64,000 nt of DNA, from the NCBI RefSeq assembly GCF_000368965.1, contig NZ_KB849780.1, positions 2,238,784 through 2,302,783 on the forward strand. The letters are read 5' to 3'. Below, piece by piece: positions 17,904 to 26,854 of this stretch (the stretch's first letter is position 1; every line of letters begins with the position of its first letter). Position numbers and translations under genes: made by a program. The stretch comes from Acinetobacter calcoaceticus DSM 30006 = CIP 81.8 (GTDB taxonomy: Bacteria; Pseudomonadota; Gammaproteobacteria; Pseudomonadales; Moraxellaceae). Under the pieces are notes generated by a model that was given only the letters and a program-made list of their open reading frames with translations, was not told the origin of the DNA and did no database searches.

Positions 17904-19103
17904 ATGTCTAACAGTCATGTCGATGTCATTGTCTTAGGTGCAGGTGCTTCTGGACTCATGTTGGCTGCACATGCTGCTAAACGCGGGCGCTCGGTTTTAA
18001 TTTTAGAAAAAGCCAATAAAATTGGTAAAAAGATTTTAATGTCGGGTGGTGGTAAGTGTAACTTTACTAACCTATATGTAGAGCCTGATAACTATATTTC
18101 TCATAATCCGCACTTTGTTATTTCTGCCCTGTCACGTTATAGCAACTGGGACTTTATCGGTTTGGTATGTGATTATAAAATTGCCTATGAAGAACGTAAA
18201 CACGGGCAATTATTTACGCTAAACGGCGCTAAAGAAATTTTAGAAATGCTGGTGAGTGAGTGTAATAAAACTAAAAATGTAGATATTCAAACTCATTGCG
18301 AAGTTGGACAAATTACACCCTTGGAAAAAAGTGGGTTTTCACTAAACACCAATCAAGGACATTACACTTGTGATTCTTTAGTGATTGCGACTGGGGGCTT
18401 ATCGATTCCCACATTAGGTGGTTCCGGTTTTGGCTATGAACTGGCACAAAAATTTGGACATCAGGTTTTTCCAACTCGTGCAGGTTTAGTTCCATTTACT
18501 TTTTCAGATCATATTAAAGAAGTCACTACACGCTTAAGTGGCAATGCTTTGGATGTAACGTTAAGCAACTCAAAAAATAGCTTTACTGAAGCATTATTAT
18601 TTACCCACCGTGGTTTGAGTGGACCAAGTTCTTTACAGCTTTCGAACTATTGGAATTCAGGAGAAAGTTTTAAAATTGACTTTTTCCCAAGCCAAGATTT
18701 AGCGACTTATTTAAAAGATAAAAAGAAAACACAGCCTAAAGTTTTATTACGTACTCTTCTTAATGAGTTTACTGCCAAAAGTATTATCCAAGAGTTACAA
18801 CAACTCATATGGTCAGAGCAGAGCGAAACAGCGATTGGTAATATCAGTGATGCACAGCTAGATCATATTGCCGAGCAGTTACATGGCTTCGCAGTTAAAC
18901 CGTCTGGAACAGAAGGATATCGTACCGCTGAAGTTACTTTAGGCGGAATAGATACAACAGAAGTATCTTCCAAGACTATGGAAAGTAAAAAGCAGAAAGG
19001 ACTGTTTTTTGTTGGCGAAGTACTTGATGTGACCGGACATTTAGGTGGCTACAACTTCCAGTGGGCGTGGTCTTCTGCCTATGCTGCTGCCCAATACGTA
19101 TAA
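17904..19103 (+). CDS. BaiN/HI0933-type FAD flavoprotein
   Basis: I start at 17904 (MSNSHVDVIVLGAGASG) because the FAD-binding Rossmann motif begins six residues later and the 32 codons upstream in frame do not resemble the family. The 399-residue protein has GAGASGLMLAAHAA near the N-terminus, the GGGKCNFTN motif near residue 50, the ATGGLSIPTLGGSG segment near residue 160, and the C-terminal GEVLDVTGHLGGYNFQWAWSS. This is the pattern of the HI0933/YhiN/BaiN flavoproteins, predicted NAD(P)/FAD oxidoreductases whose substrate in Acinetobacter is not known. It is monocistronic. Confidence 0.93.
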   Translation: MSNSHVDVIVLGAGASGLMLAAHAAKRGRSVLILEKANKIGKKILMSGGGKCNFTNLYVEPDNYISHNPHFVISALSRYSNWDFIGLVCDYKIAYEERKHGQLFTLNGAKEILEMLVSECNKTKNVDIQTHCEVGQITPLEKSGFSLNTNQGHYTCDSLVIATGGLSIPTLGGSGFGYELAQKFGHQVFPTRAGLVPFTFSDHIKEVTTRLSGNALDVTLSNSKNSFTEALLFTHRGLSGPSSLQLSNYWNSGESFKIDFFPSQDLATYLKDKKKTQPKVLLRTLLNEFTAKSIIQELQQLIWSEQSETAIGNISDAQLDHIAEQLHGFAVKPSGTEGYRTAEVTLGGIDTTEVSSKTMESKKQKGLFFVGEVLDVTGHLGGYNFQWAWSSAYAAAQYV

Positions 19104-19104
19104 A

Positions 19105-19275
19105 CTAATTTGAGTTTTTCGAACTATTTGATGCGGTCTGTGAATCTTGTGGCTGAGAAGTAGTCTGTTTCAAGTTTTCTGACTTACTAAATACAAATTT
19201 ATAAGCACTTGCTAAAAAACCTACCGTAATTCCGGCAATGACAATTGGTGCTAAAAAACGACCTGGTTTCTTCAT
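19105..19275 (-). CDS. Small single-span membrane protein (56 residues)
   Basis: On the minus strand, an ATG at 19275 with a good GAGGAAAA ribosome binding site opens a 57-codon frame ending at TAG 19105. The product starts MKKPGRFLAPIVIAGITVGF, has one hydrophobic segment (about residues 8-28), and a hydrophilic Ser/Gln/Asn-rich tail. It lies just downstream of the mechanosensitive channel gene, past a terminator. No family was recognised. The ribosome binding site and clean membrane topology make it likely to be real. Confidence 0.65.
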   Translation of the reverse strand: MKKPGRFLAPIVIAGITVGFLASAYKFVFSKSENLKQTTSQPQDSQTASNSSKNSN

Positions 19276-19310
19276 CGTATTTTCCTCACTTATTTGTTTT
19301 TATAACGGCC

Positions 19311-19343
19311 AAAAAAGAACGACCACTCAATATAGAGTGGTCG
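19311..19343 (-). terminator. Intrinsic terminator of the mechanosensitive channel gene
   Basis: A perfect 9-bp stem (CGACCACTC/GAGTGGTCG) with a 6-base loop is followed on the minus strand by TTC and six T residues, about 60 bases after the stop at 19404. Confidence 0.85.
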
Positions 19344-19403
19344 AACTTATCACAAAAATCAAAGATTTTTTGTACTGTTTATCTGAAATTCAGTTTAATT
19401 CCC

Positions 19404-21068
19404 TTAAATTTCATCATTTTCACCTGTAGAACCAAACGGTTTATTCACTGGGGGTTGTGTTGGGTTCACCTGTACAGAATCTGCTGGTTTTGCATCAGAT
19501 GAAACTGTAGATGGTGGAGTCGTTGGCGCAGATGTAGTTGTGGCTGGAGCTGCACTACTCGTGCTAGAAGGTGGCTGATAAAGAGGATTTGGTTGATTCG
19601 CTTCTTTTTTAGCTTTATCTAACAAATCAGTTAAAAGTCGTTCTGCTGGTTGGCGACCACCTAAGCCAAATGCAAGAGCGAAAGCAACTGCAACTGCGCC
19701 TAGAGTCAAACCGAATGCAAGATTAACAATTGAATCTGCAATACCCATGGCTCTTAAACCAAGCGCAAGTACTAGACCAATAATTAAGACACGAACTAAG
19801 TTAGCTAACCAACGCGAGCTATTATATTCACCACGTTGCACCACATTCGCCACAACATTTGCGAGCCAGAAGCCAATAACCAAAATAACAGCACCTAACA
19901 GAATGTTTGCACCGAAATGGATAAACATTGCGATTAGACCACTGATTTGATCGAAACCAAGACGATCTGCCGCTTCAGATACTGCAAAAAGCATGGTGAA
20001 GAATACGATTAGGCAACCGACAGCGCTAGAAACTTTAGTTTGACCTAAAAAGCGTTGTATATCTAATTTGGCAGGAATTTCATCAACACCAGTTCCAGCA
20101 ATTAACTCTGCAACCAAACGCCCAACAAAACGAGAAACGATATAAGCGACAAGTAAAATCAGACCCGCAGCAATAATATTTGGAATTGCGCGTAAGATTT
20201 CATTCAGCATTGCTGTTGCAGGTTGAGAAATTGTTTCAATTCCTAAAGCTTCAAATGCAACGATTAATGTCGTAATAATAATGATGGCAAAAACAAATGA
20301 ACCTAAGAATTTGCCTACATTAGAGCTTTTGAAAAGACCAATTTTTTCCGCTTGAGCCTGAACACCTAAGCTATTTATTAAACCTTCAACAATACCGCGT
20401 ACAATTTTTGCCAAGATATACCCAACAAAAACGATAACGCCCGCAATAAAGATATTTGGTAAGAACGCTACGGCTTCATTTACCATATTTTGAACTGGAA
20501 TCAGTAAGCCTGTTAGTCCTAATATTGAAAGAACAATCGGAAGGAAAAGTAACAATACAAGCCAGTGAAGAATTTCACCGATATTTTGGCTAATTCCACC
20601 TACACCCACTTCAGTACTTAATTTATCGTCAAGTTGGGTTCTGGATAAAACATTGGTAACCCCTGCTCGCACCAGTCGAGCAACGATCCAACCAATAAAA
20701 CCCACCACCACAGCAGCAATGATATTTGGAATATAGACAAGTACCTGATTAATCATATTGCTGAACGGGCCGCTTACTCCACTAATGTTTAGTACATTTA
20801 GAGCTGCGACAACAGCTAAAATTAGAATAAACCAAAATACGACCTTGGAAATCAGGCCTTCGATATTTGGGGCTCGGCCAGTTGCTGATGATAATTTTGC
20901 ATTTGTATTTACTTTTTGCAGTAGCTTTTTCACACCTGCTGCTACTAATAAAGCAATTATCCAACCCACTAATAAGATCACTATTGCAGCCAGAATTGGA
21001 TGAAACTGATCCCAGTAATACATTGCATCAAATTGAGCGCCGCGAGGCCCATCAAAAAATTCATTCAT
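19404..21068 (-). CDS. CmpX-like mechanosensitive ion channel with repeated TM-helix units
   Basis: The 554-residue inner-membrane protein is built from about five repeats of a hydrophobic unit with the pattern PNIIAAxxxLxxGxIxxRxVRxxV, the conserved TM-helix repeat found in CmpX-type small-conductance mechanosensitive channels. Repeats begin near residues 25, 110, 205, 295 and 390. The C-terminal 65 residues are a Pro/Ser/Thr/Ala-rich, probably disordered cytoplasmic tail. Members are thought to help relieve osmotic stress or tune envelope stress responses. It is monocistronic with its own terminator. Confidence 0.88.
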   Translation of the reverse strand: MNEFFDGPRGAQFDAMYYWDQFHPILAAIVILLVGWIIALLVAAGVKKLLQKVNTNAKLSSATGRAPNIEGLISKVVFWFILILAVVAALNVLNISGVSGPFSNMINQVLVYIPNIIAAVVVGFIGWIVARLVRAGVTNVLSRTQLDDKLSTEVGVGGISQNIGEILHWLVLLLFLPIVLSILGLTGLLIPVQNMVNEAVAFLPNIFIAGVIVFVGYILAKIVRGIVEGLINSLGVQAQAEKIGLFKSSNVGKFLGSFVFAIIIITTLIVAFEALGIETISQPATAMLNEILRAIPNIIAAGLILLVAYIVSRFVGRLVAELIAGTGVDEIPAKLDIQRFLGQTKVSSAVGCLIVFFTMLFAVSEAADRLGFDQISGLIAMFIHFGANILLGAVILVIGFWLANVVANVVQRGEYNSSRWLANLVRVLIIGLVLALGLRAMGIADSIVNLAFGLTLGAVAVAFALAFGLGGRQPAERLLTDLLDKAKKEANQPNPLYQPPSSTSSAAPATTTSAPTTPPSTVSSDAKPADSVQVNPTQPPVNKPFGSTGENDEI

Positions 21069-21232
21069 ATTGTTATGTCCTCAATTGTTCTGTTCTTTTC
21101 AGTGTTATCTCTAGGAAACACCATTCGTTGTAAAAAAATGACGATGAATGCGGTCTATCTCACCTTATGTTTTGAATATTTTGTAATCAACACACTTCTG
21201 CATAAATACAACAAATTGATGCAAAAGGTTGC

Positions 21233-21264
21233 AAAAAAGCCTTCAGGTCTTCACCTAAAGGCTT
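21233..21264 (-). terminator. Intrinsic terminator of the 75-residue membrane protein gene
   Basis: A hairpin (GCCTT/AAGGC plus AGGT/ACCT with one mismatch, CTTC-type loop) is followed on the minus strand by six T residues, 35 bases after the stop at 21301. Confidence 0.8.
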
Positions 21265-21300
21265 GATATCAAGATATACTGGTTAAATTATTACCTCGTT

Positions 21301-21528
21301 TTAACCTATATAGGTCTTTAAATTAGAGGCATTTGAAATGACATGTGGCACGGGCTCATGTTGCATAGCTCCTTCTTCTTTAGGCACGTTGCTATGATCA
21401 GCTATCATATAAACTACAAGGGCAAGAAGAAAAAGCCCAACAATAATTAAAATATAAACTGGTAATCTTCTTTTTTTCGCAGTTTCTTCAGGACTCGTCA
21501 CATGAGGTGGTTTTGAAAAATCATGCAT
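21301..21528 (-). CDS. Small single-span membrane protein (75 residues)
   Basis: The protein has a short hydrophilic N-terminus, a basic KKRR stretch, one membrane helix (about residues 24-44, LPVYILIIVGLFLLALVVYMI), and a roughly 30-residue outer tail. The positive-inside rule places the N-terminus in the cytoplasm. A GGGGAAAG-like ribosome binding site lies before the ATG and a terminator follows the gene, so it is a separate unit. No family recognised. Confidence 0.75.
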   Translation of the reverse strand: MHDFSKPPHVTSPEETAKKRRLPVYILIIVGLFLLALVVYMIADHSNVPKEEGAMQHEPVPHVISNASNLKTYIG

Positions 21529-21778
21529 CTTCTTTCCCCTCTTCTATTATCATTAACTTTATATTCATCTTAGCAATTTGCTTTGTTGCATTGTGTGAAA
21601 AAGCATTATGCGAAGGTGTCTGTGATTGCAAAACTCTACTTTTAAAATAATAAAAATAGTATAAAATTTGCACACATTAATTTAAGCTATTAAAAATAAT
21701 TTCTAATTATTTACGAACTTCGTCCATGTCCCATTTGTAATACAATATGTTTTAGCGCTTACTTTTTAGAAAATAGGC

Positions 21779-21784
21779 TATAAT
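21779..21784 (+). promoter_or_regulatory. Candidate -10 element
   Basis: A perfect TATAAT lies 31 bases before the start of the 140-residue protein gene. A weak -35 (GCTTAC) is about 16 bases further upstream. Inferred only from consensus. Confidence 0.4.
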
Positions 21785-21815
21785 AAGCCCCCATGTTTTA
21801 AAGCTACTCTATTTT

Positions 21816-22238
21816 ATGATGTATCGTCAGCAAAATGTAACTCTTGATCTCGACACTGACGTCACACATCAATGTTATATCCACCAGACAAGAGACGAAC
21901 ATCTCATTGGTATTATTGAATTTAATAAACCAAGTTATGAACTCAAATGGGGTGATCTGGAATATTTTCGTCGTCGTACTGAAGAGTTTTCAGTTATGCC
22001 ATTTCCTGACTGCATTAACGCCATGATTGTTGATATTCGTAATATCAATATTTTTCTGGACAATGAAGTTCCGATTTTACCTTGGCGTTTACTTGAAGAA
22101 GACTGTCCTGTTCGCTTAGTTGTTCCCCAAGACCGTTTAGAACATTATGCAGGCCTTTTTGAACCTACTTGGCTTTCAAGCGATGTAGACAGTGCGATTT
22201 CCGAAATTCGTGAATTTATGGATATGTTTGTCCATTAA
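21816..22238 (+). CDS. Conserved hypothetical protein, 140 residues
   Basis: No signal peptide or membrane segment is present; the protein is acidic and should be cytoplasmic. It has alternating beta-like segments (HLIGIIEF, NAMIVDIRNINIF, VRLVVP) and a C-terminal helix with Asp/Glu (VDSAISEIREFMDMF). The overall layout resembles small STAS-like or SpoIIAA-like alpha/beta domains, but this is not a firm assignment. It is monocistronic. Its last codons form one arm of a 15-bp terminator-like hairpin. Confidence 0.8.
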   Translation: MMYRQQNVTLDLDTDVTHQCYIHQTRDEHLIGIIEFNKPSYELKWGDLEYFRRRTEEFSVMPFPDCINAMIVDIRNINIFLDNEVPILPWRLLEEDCPVRLVVPQDRLEHYAGLFEPTWLSSDVDSAISEIREFMDMFVH

Positions 22239-22254
22239 TAAACATATCCATAAA
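22215..22254 (+). terminator. 15-bp perfect hairpin overlapping the stop of the 140-residue protein gene
   Basis: TTTATGGATATGTTT and its perfect complement flank a 10-base loop that contains the stop codon. It is AT-rich and followed by AATAATTTTA. It may end transcription of this gene and stabilise the convergent fpr message. Confidence 0.65.
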
Positions 22255-22286
22255 AATAATTTTAAAGTTCTTTTAATTGTCGTTTG

Positions 22287-23048
22287 TTACCAGTAATTTT
22301 CTACTGCAATATTTCCCTCACCTCGACGATTCATCGTCAAACCACGGCACTTTAAAGCTTCTTTCGTGTCATCCACCATTTGTGGGTTTCCACAAAGCAT
22401 GACATGGCTTGTTGCAGGGCTCAATTCTATACCAGCAACTTTTTCTAATTCACCATTTTCGATCAAAACTGGTAAACGATCGTGTAACTGTGCTGATGGA
22501 TCACGAGTAATAATTGAAATAAATTTAAAACCGACGTGCCCTTCCCCAAAAGTTTCAGCAATCTCTTGAATACGATCGGCATAAGCTAATTCAGCAGCTG
22601 TACGTACACTGTAAACCAAATTGATCTTTTGATATTTCGACCATGTATCGAAGTCTTGTAGCATCGATAAAAATGGAGCTAAGCCAGTACCTGTTGCTAA
22701 TAACCATAAATCATGCGGTAAAGGCTGTTGATAACGAGCTAAAGTAAGATAACCATAAGGTATTTTTTCTAAATAAAGCTCATCTCCTACCTTCAAATGT
22801 TGAAGATTTGAAGTAAATGCGCCATCAGGTACCACAATCGAGAAAAATTCTAGCGTTTCATCAAATGGAGAAGACACTACCGAATAGGCACGAACAACAA
22901 GTTCTTCTCCAACTTTCAGTCCAATACGTGCAAATTGCCCAGCAGTAAATTTAAAATGTGCAGGGCGAGTCATGGTGAAACTAAAAAGAGTTGGAGTCCA
23001 GCGGTGTACAGATAAAACTTTTTCTACGCTAAATTTTTCAATTGACAT
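22287..23048 (-). CDS. fpr: Ferredoxin/flavodoxin-NADP reductase
   Basis: Cytoplasmic FAD enzyme that moves electrons between NADPH and ferredoxin or flavodoxin, important in Fe-S cluster supply and oxidative stress. The 253-residue protein has the FAD motif RAYSVVSSP (about residues 53-61), the NADP motif TGTGLAPFLSML (about 117-128), LCGNPQMV near residue 217, and the family C-terminus ending in Tyr-Trp. It is divergent from a LysR-type gene 86 bases away, the same arrangement as fpr-finR in pseudomonads. Confidence 0.96.
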   Translation of the reverse strand: MSIEKFSVEKVLSVHRWTPTLFSFTMTRPAHFKFTAGQFARIGLKVGEELVVRAYSVVSSPFDETLEFFSIVVPDGAFTSNLQHLKVGDELYLEKIPYGYLTLARYQQPLPHDLWLLATGTGLAPFLSMLQDFDTWSKYQKINLVYSVRTAAELAYADRIQEIAETFGEGHVGFKFISIITRDPSAQLHDRLPVLIENGELEKVAGIELSPATSHVMLCGNPQMVDDTKEALKCRGLTMNRRGEGNIAVENYW

Positions 23049-23076
23049 GATTTCAACGTGGCATGAAATAGTGCGC

Positions 23077-23090
23077 TCATGTTAGCATGA
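23077..23090. promoter_or_regulatory. Small palindrome in the fpr/LysR intergenic region
   Basis: TCATG-TTAG-CATGA is a 5-bp inverted repeat between the divergent genes and may be part of a LysR-type site. Weak on its own. Confidence 0.3.
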
Positions 23091-23134
23091 CAGTCGAAAT
23101 AATGAATACTTTTAAACGTTAAGGCTTTTTAAAC

Positions 23135-24019
23135 ATGCGCATGACATTACGCCAGTTGGCTGTTTTTGTAGCAGTCGCTCAAGAAGGAACTGTCACCAAA
23201 GCCAGTGATGCGGTCAGACTGACGCAAAGTGCAGCAAGTATGGCTTTAGCCGATTTAGAGGATGGTCTTGGTGCCCCTCTATTTGATCGTTTAGGTAAAC
23301 GACTACAACTTAATGATCTTGGCCGCTTTTTATTGCCACAAGCGCTAGAAATATTAGGTCGCTGTGAGGCTTTTGAGCAAGCTGCAAAAGGTGAGTTGCA
23401 AAGCATTGACTTACGTATTGGGGCAACTCTAACGATCAGTGATTACCTCATGCCAGATTTAATGGCGAACTTTTTACAGTCTCATCCTAAGGCACACTTG
23501 CAATTACAGGTGGGCAATACACGCCAAATGATTGAAGCGGTCAATCAGTTTCAGCTTGATTTGGCATTAATTGAAGGCTCGTGTCACCTGCCTCAACTTC
23601 AATGTATTCACTGGCGAGATGATGAGCTAGCAGTATGCTGCTCCCCTGATCACCCTCTAGCACGTTTAAATCGACCTTTAACAGCACATGATTTTTATCA
23701 GGTTGAATGGATTTTACGTGAAGAAGGTTCGGGAACTCGTGAAGTGTTTGATAATGCTATTTTGCAAGATCTACCAGACGCTAATATTCGCCTAACCCTA
23801 GGTCACAATGAAGCAATCTTGAAAATCGTTGCTGGTGGTTTAGGAATGTCTTGTATCTCTAAACTCGCTATTGAACCTTTAATTGAAAAAGAACAATTAG
23901 TTATTTTAGAAACGCCATTCTGGCAACTTACTCGCCCACTTTACATGTTGGTACACCGTCAAAAATACCAAGGTCCTGGCCTCAAAGCATTTTTACAATT
24001 CTGTGAAGAGCAGGTTTAA
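23135..24019 (+). CDS. LysR-family regulator, FinR-like
   Basis: The 294-residue protein has the N-terminal winged helix (MTLRQLAVFVAVAQEGTVTK and SQSAASMALADLEDGLG-type recognition region, residues 3-60) and a periplasmic-binding-protein-like effector domain from about residue 90. Divergent placement next to fpr is the basis for calling it FinR-like: in Pseudomonas, FinR activates fpr under oxidative stress. The assignment rests on context and general family features. Confidence 0.88.
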   Translation: MRMTLRQLAVFVAVAQEGTVTKASDAVRLTQSAASMALADLEDGLGAPLFDRLGKRLQLNDLGRFLLPQALEILGRCEAFEQAAKGELQSIDLRIGATLTISDYLMPDLMANFLQSHPKAHLQLQVGNTRQMIEAVNQFQLDLALIEGSCHLPQLQCIHWRDDELAVCCSPDHPLARLNRPLTAHDFYQVEWILREEGSGTREVFDNAILQDLPDANIRLTLGHNEAILKIVAGGLGMSCISKLAIEPLIEKEQLVILETPFWQLTRPLYMLVHRQKYQGPGLKAFLQFCEEQV

Positions 24020-24082
24020 GACCTTATCTTCTAGTGCCATCTTGAGTCATTTTCACATGGCTCACCACTTTATTATTTAAGA

Positions 24083-24114
24083 AAATTAAGGGAAGCTTAC
24101 ACCTCCCTTAATTT
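24083..24114. terminator. Hairpin after the LysR-type gene
   Basis: AAATTAAGGGA and its perfect 11-bp complement flank a 10-base loop, 64 bases after the LysR stop. T-tracts are short on both sides, so termination is likely but not certain. Confidence 0.55.
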
Positions 24115-24208
24115 ATATTACTTACTCATTCCACACACCATCAAAAATCTTCTTTGCTGGTCTTAGCTAAACTCTGCCCTAAGATAGCCTTGAAGATTAA
24201 GAACACTG

Positions 24209-24502
24209 TTAGCGTCGAAAATGTGATAACAACTCTGTTGTAATCGCTTTATTATGATCAGTGATTTGAGTTTTTTTGGTTTTAGATGGATTAGGATCGA
24301 TACGCTCAATCTTTATAGCCTTAAATTTCCCTTGATTATCTACAGCGAGAAATTTCACTTTTTCATTTCTTTTCGGCTCCCCTTCTGATGCAGGAAAATC
24401 CGAAATATGGAAGAAAATATCTCCTTCAGCCGTTCCAATAAAACCAAATCCTTTTTCAGGATCATATTGTTTAACTTTTCCGGTATAAAACTCTTGCTTC
24501 AT
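24209..24502 (-). CDS. Cold-shock-domain RNA/DNA-binding protein with C-terminal extension
   Basis: Residues 5-66 form a cold-shock domain with RNP1 (KGFGFIG, about residues 17-23) and RNP2 (DIFFHI, about 28-33). A roughly 30-residue basic, Lys/Thr-rich extension follows, so the 97-residue protein is longer than standard Csp proteins (about 70). Probably an RNA chaperone in the cytoplasm. A GGGTAAAG ribosome-binding sequence precedes the ATG. It lies downstream of upp but behind a hairpin. Confidence 0.9.
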   Translation of the reverse strand: MKQEFYTGKVKQYDPEKGFGFIGTAEGDIFFHISDFPASEGEPKRNEKVKFLAVDNQGKFKAIKIERIDPNPSKTKKTQITDHNKAITTELLSHFRR

Positions 24503-24549
24503 GATCTTTACCCTACTTTTTCAATACTGTTATTACAGCAGAAAATTAA

Positions 24550-24601
24550 AAAGAGACTTTCAATCCGCCCTCAAAACTTTACGGTTTGATTAAGTCTCTT
24601 T
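24550..24601 (-). terminator. Hairpin after upp
   Basis: A 10-bp stem (AAAGAGACTT/AAGTCTCTTT) with a long 32-base internal part is followed on the minus strand by TTTAATTTT. It lies between the upp stop and the cold-shock gene. Confidence 0.6.
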
Positions 24602-24619
24602 TTATCGTTATTTCAAAAA

Positions 24620-25255
24620 TTAGTCTTTTTGGACACTACCAAAAATTTTATCGCCCGCATCACCTAAACCAGGAACAATATAGCCCTGTTCATTTAAGCC
24701 ATTATCAATAGATGCTGTATAAATCTGTACATCTGGATGAGCTGCTTCAACTTTAGCAACACCTTCTGGGGCAGCAACTAATACCATAACACGTATATCT
24801 TTACAGCCACTCGCCTTTAACACATCAATGGCAGCAACTAATGAGTTACCTGTTGCCAACATTGGATCGATAATCATTGCAAGACGATTAGCAACATCTG
24901 GAACTAGTTTTTTATAATAAGTACGAACTTCTAATGTTTCTTCATTACGTTCAAGACCTAAAACACTAACTTTTGCACTTGGAATCAGATTAAGTACGCC
25001 ATCCAGCATACCAATTCCTGCACGTAAAATCGGTACAATCGTTATTTTTTTACCAGCAATACGCTGAGTAGTAACAGTTCCGGCCCATCCATTAATTTCA
25101 CAATCCACAACTGGTAAATCTTTTGTTGCTTCATACGTCAATAACATAGTCACTTCCAGAGCAAGCTCACGGAAATTCTTAGTACTGATGTCAGAACGAC
25201 GTAACAAACCTAATTTATGACGAATAAGTGGGTGACGAATTTCTTGAATGGCCAC
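24620..25255 (-). CDS. upp: Uracil phosphoribosyltransferase
   Basis: Makes UMP from uracil and PRPP in the cytoplasmic pyrimidine salvage pathway. The 211-residue length matches the family. Motifs: [13 protein letters not shown] near the N-terminus, the PRPP-binding loop [16 protein letters not shown] (about residues 127-142), and the uracil-binding C-terminal segment [24 protein letters not shown]. It is separated from the upstream nuo operon by a strong terminator. Confidence 0.98.
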   Translation of the reverse strand: MAIQEIRHPLIRHKLGLLRRSDISTKNFRELALEVTMLLTYEATKDLPVVDCEINGWAGTVTTQRIAGKKITIVPILRAGIGMLDGVLNLIPSAKVSVLGLERNEETLEVRTYYKKLVPDVANRLAMIIDPMLATGNSLVAAIDVLKASGCKDIRVMVLVAAPEGVAKVEAAHPDVQIYTASIDNGLNEQGYIVPGLGDAGDKIFGSVQKD

Positions 25256-25310
25256 AGATGTTACCTAAAAATATAAAAACGTATTTATTATAATCTTTTT
25301 TTAATGCCCA

Positions 25311-25344
25311 ATAAAAAAAAGCCTCCAGATTTGGAGGCTTTTTT
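25311..25344. terminator. Strong terminator of the nuo operon
   Basis: AAGCCTCC and GGAGGCTT flank a 6-base loop with A-run and T-run on both sides, 12 bases after the nuoN stop. It should end the long minus-strand nuo message. Confidence 0.9.
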
Positions 25345-25355
25345 GTACACTAAGA

Positions 25356-26852
25356 TTATTGTTGTTGTGAAAGCATGAAATGTAATGGAGATAAAATTTC
25401 TGCTTTTAATGCCAAATTAATCATTGGATCTGGGTAAACACCCAAAATAATAACTAATGCAGCAGCAGCCAATACCATTAAACCACCTACTTTTTGACCC
25501 CAATGAGCATCTGCATCAATACGAGGGGTTTCTGGTGGTGTCATATACATTACAACCATCACACGTAAGTAATAGTACAAACCAATACCACTACCCACAA
25601 TAATCATTGCAGCCAAGAACCAGTGTTGAGTTGTTACAGCAGCCATTACCACTAAGAACTTACCAATGAAGCCCGCTGTTAATGGAATACCAGCCAAAGA
25701 TAACATCATGACTGTTAACGTTGCTGTAAGTACTGGACGACGCCAGAACAAACCACGGTAGTCTGCAAGGCTTTGTGCTTCATCTACGTTGTTATATGGG
25801 CTAGACATTAACGCTACCGCACCAAAAGCACCGATAGTTGTTAATACATAAGACACCACATATACAGTTACGCTACCCAAGCTCGCATAAGTCATGCTAA
25901 TTAAAGCAATTAACAAATAACCAAAATGAGCAATAGATGAATAACCAAGAATACGTTTTAAGTTAACTTGACGAACAGCGAGTAAGTTACCCACTAAAAT
26001 CGACAATACTGCAATGATTGTCAAAATAGTAACTAACGAGTCCACCATAATTGCGCCTGAAGCAAGCATATAGCGCACGAACAAACCAATGGTTGCAACT
26101 TTAGCAGCGGTCGCCAAGAAAGTTGCCATTGGCGCTGGTGCACCTGCATATACATCTGGTGTCCATTTATGGAACGGCGCAAGCGATAATTTAAATGCAA
26201 CAGCAAAGATAATAAGTGCTAAACCTAATAACACCATTGGCTGTTTGATTGCACCAAATAACGCCTGTACAGAATCATAGAATGAAAGCGAACCAGTATA
26301 TGCATAGATATATGCCATACCCATCAACAACATTGCAGAAGCTGTCGCTGAAAGTACAAGATATTTAATACCAGCTTCAAGTGAACTACTACGTTGATAG
26401 GTATAAGCAAGTAAGCCATATACAGGAATCGACATTAACTCAAGGCTAATGAAGAACGATGCATAGTGAGAACTTGCAACCATCAACATTGCACCTGCTA
26501 CTGAAGCAAGTAACAAAAGATATAGTTCTTCACGGTTATCTTTATAAGTTTCGATGTAAGCATGAGACAAAGTACAACAAGCCAATGCCGCAATCAAAAT
26601 CATAAATTGATAGAACATGGTAAATGGATCAACCATAAACATGCCCATCACATTTGCCGGTACAAACTTACCGCCAAATACTGCAAATAAAATATAAAGT
26701 GCAGCGAGGTTTAAACCAACTACAGAGGTTGTTGCGATCAAATTATGATTACGCTTAATAGAAATTAACAGCATGACGACGATTGTTGTCAAAGCAACAA
26801 TCATCACCGGAGCTAAAGGCATAAGCGTAGAGAGTGATACTGTGAAGTTCAT
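25356..26852 (-). CDS. nuoN: NADH-quinone oxidoreductase subunit N
   Basis: Last gene of the nuo operon. The 498-residue inner-membrane protein is one of the three antiporter-like proton-pumping subunits of complex I, with about 14 membrane helices. The family core is visible: ELMSIPVYGLLAY (about residues 133-145), the conserved Lys in AFKLSLAPFHKWTPDVYAGA (about 220-239) and the QVNLKRILGYSSIAH segment (about 300-314). It starts two bases after the nuoM stop. Confidence 0.98.
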   Translation of the reverse strand: MNFTVSLSTLMPLAPVMIVALTTIVVMLLISIKRNHNLIATTSVVGLNLAALYILFAVFGGKFVPANVMGMFMVDPFTMFYQFMILIAALACCTLSHAYIETYKDNREELYLLLLASVAGAMLMVASSHYASFFISLELMSIPVYGLLAYTYQRSSSLEAGIKYLVLSATASAMLLMGMAYIYAYTGSLSFYDSVQALFGAIKQPMVLLGLALIIFAVAFKLSLAPFHKWTPDVYAGAPAPMATFLATAAKVATIGLFVRYMLASGAIMVDSLVTILTIIAVLSILVGNLLAVRQVNLKRILGYSSIAHFGYLLIALISMTYASLGSVTVYVVSYVLTTIGAFGAVALMSSPYNNVDEAQSLADYRGLFWRRPVLTATLTVMMLSLAGIPLTAGFIGKFLVVMAAVTTQHWFLAAMIIVGSGIGLYYYLRVMVVMYMTPPETPRIDADAHWGQKVGGLMVLAAAALVIILGVYPDPMINLALKAEILSPLHFMLSQQQ

Positions 26853-26854
26853 GA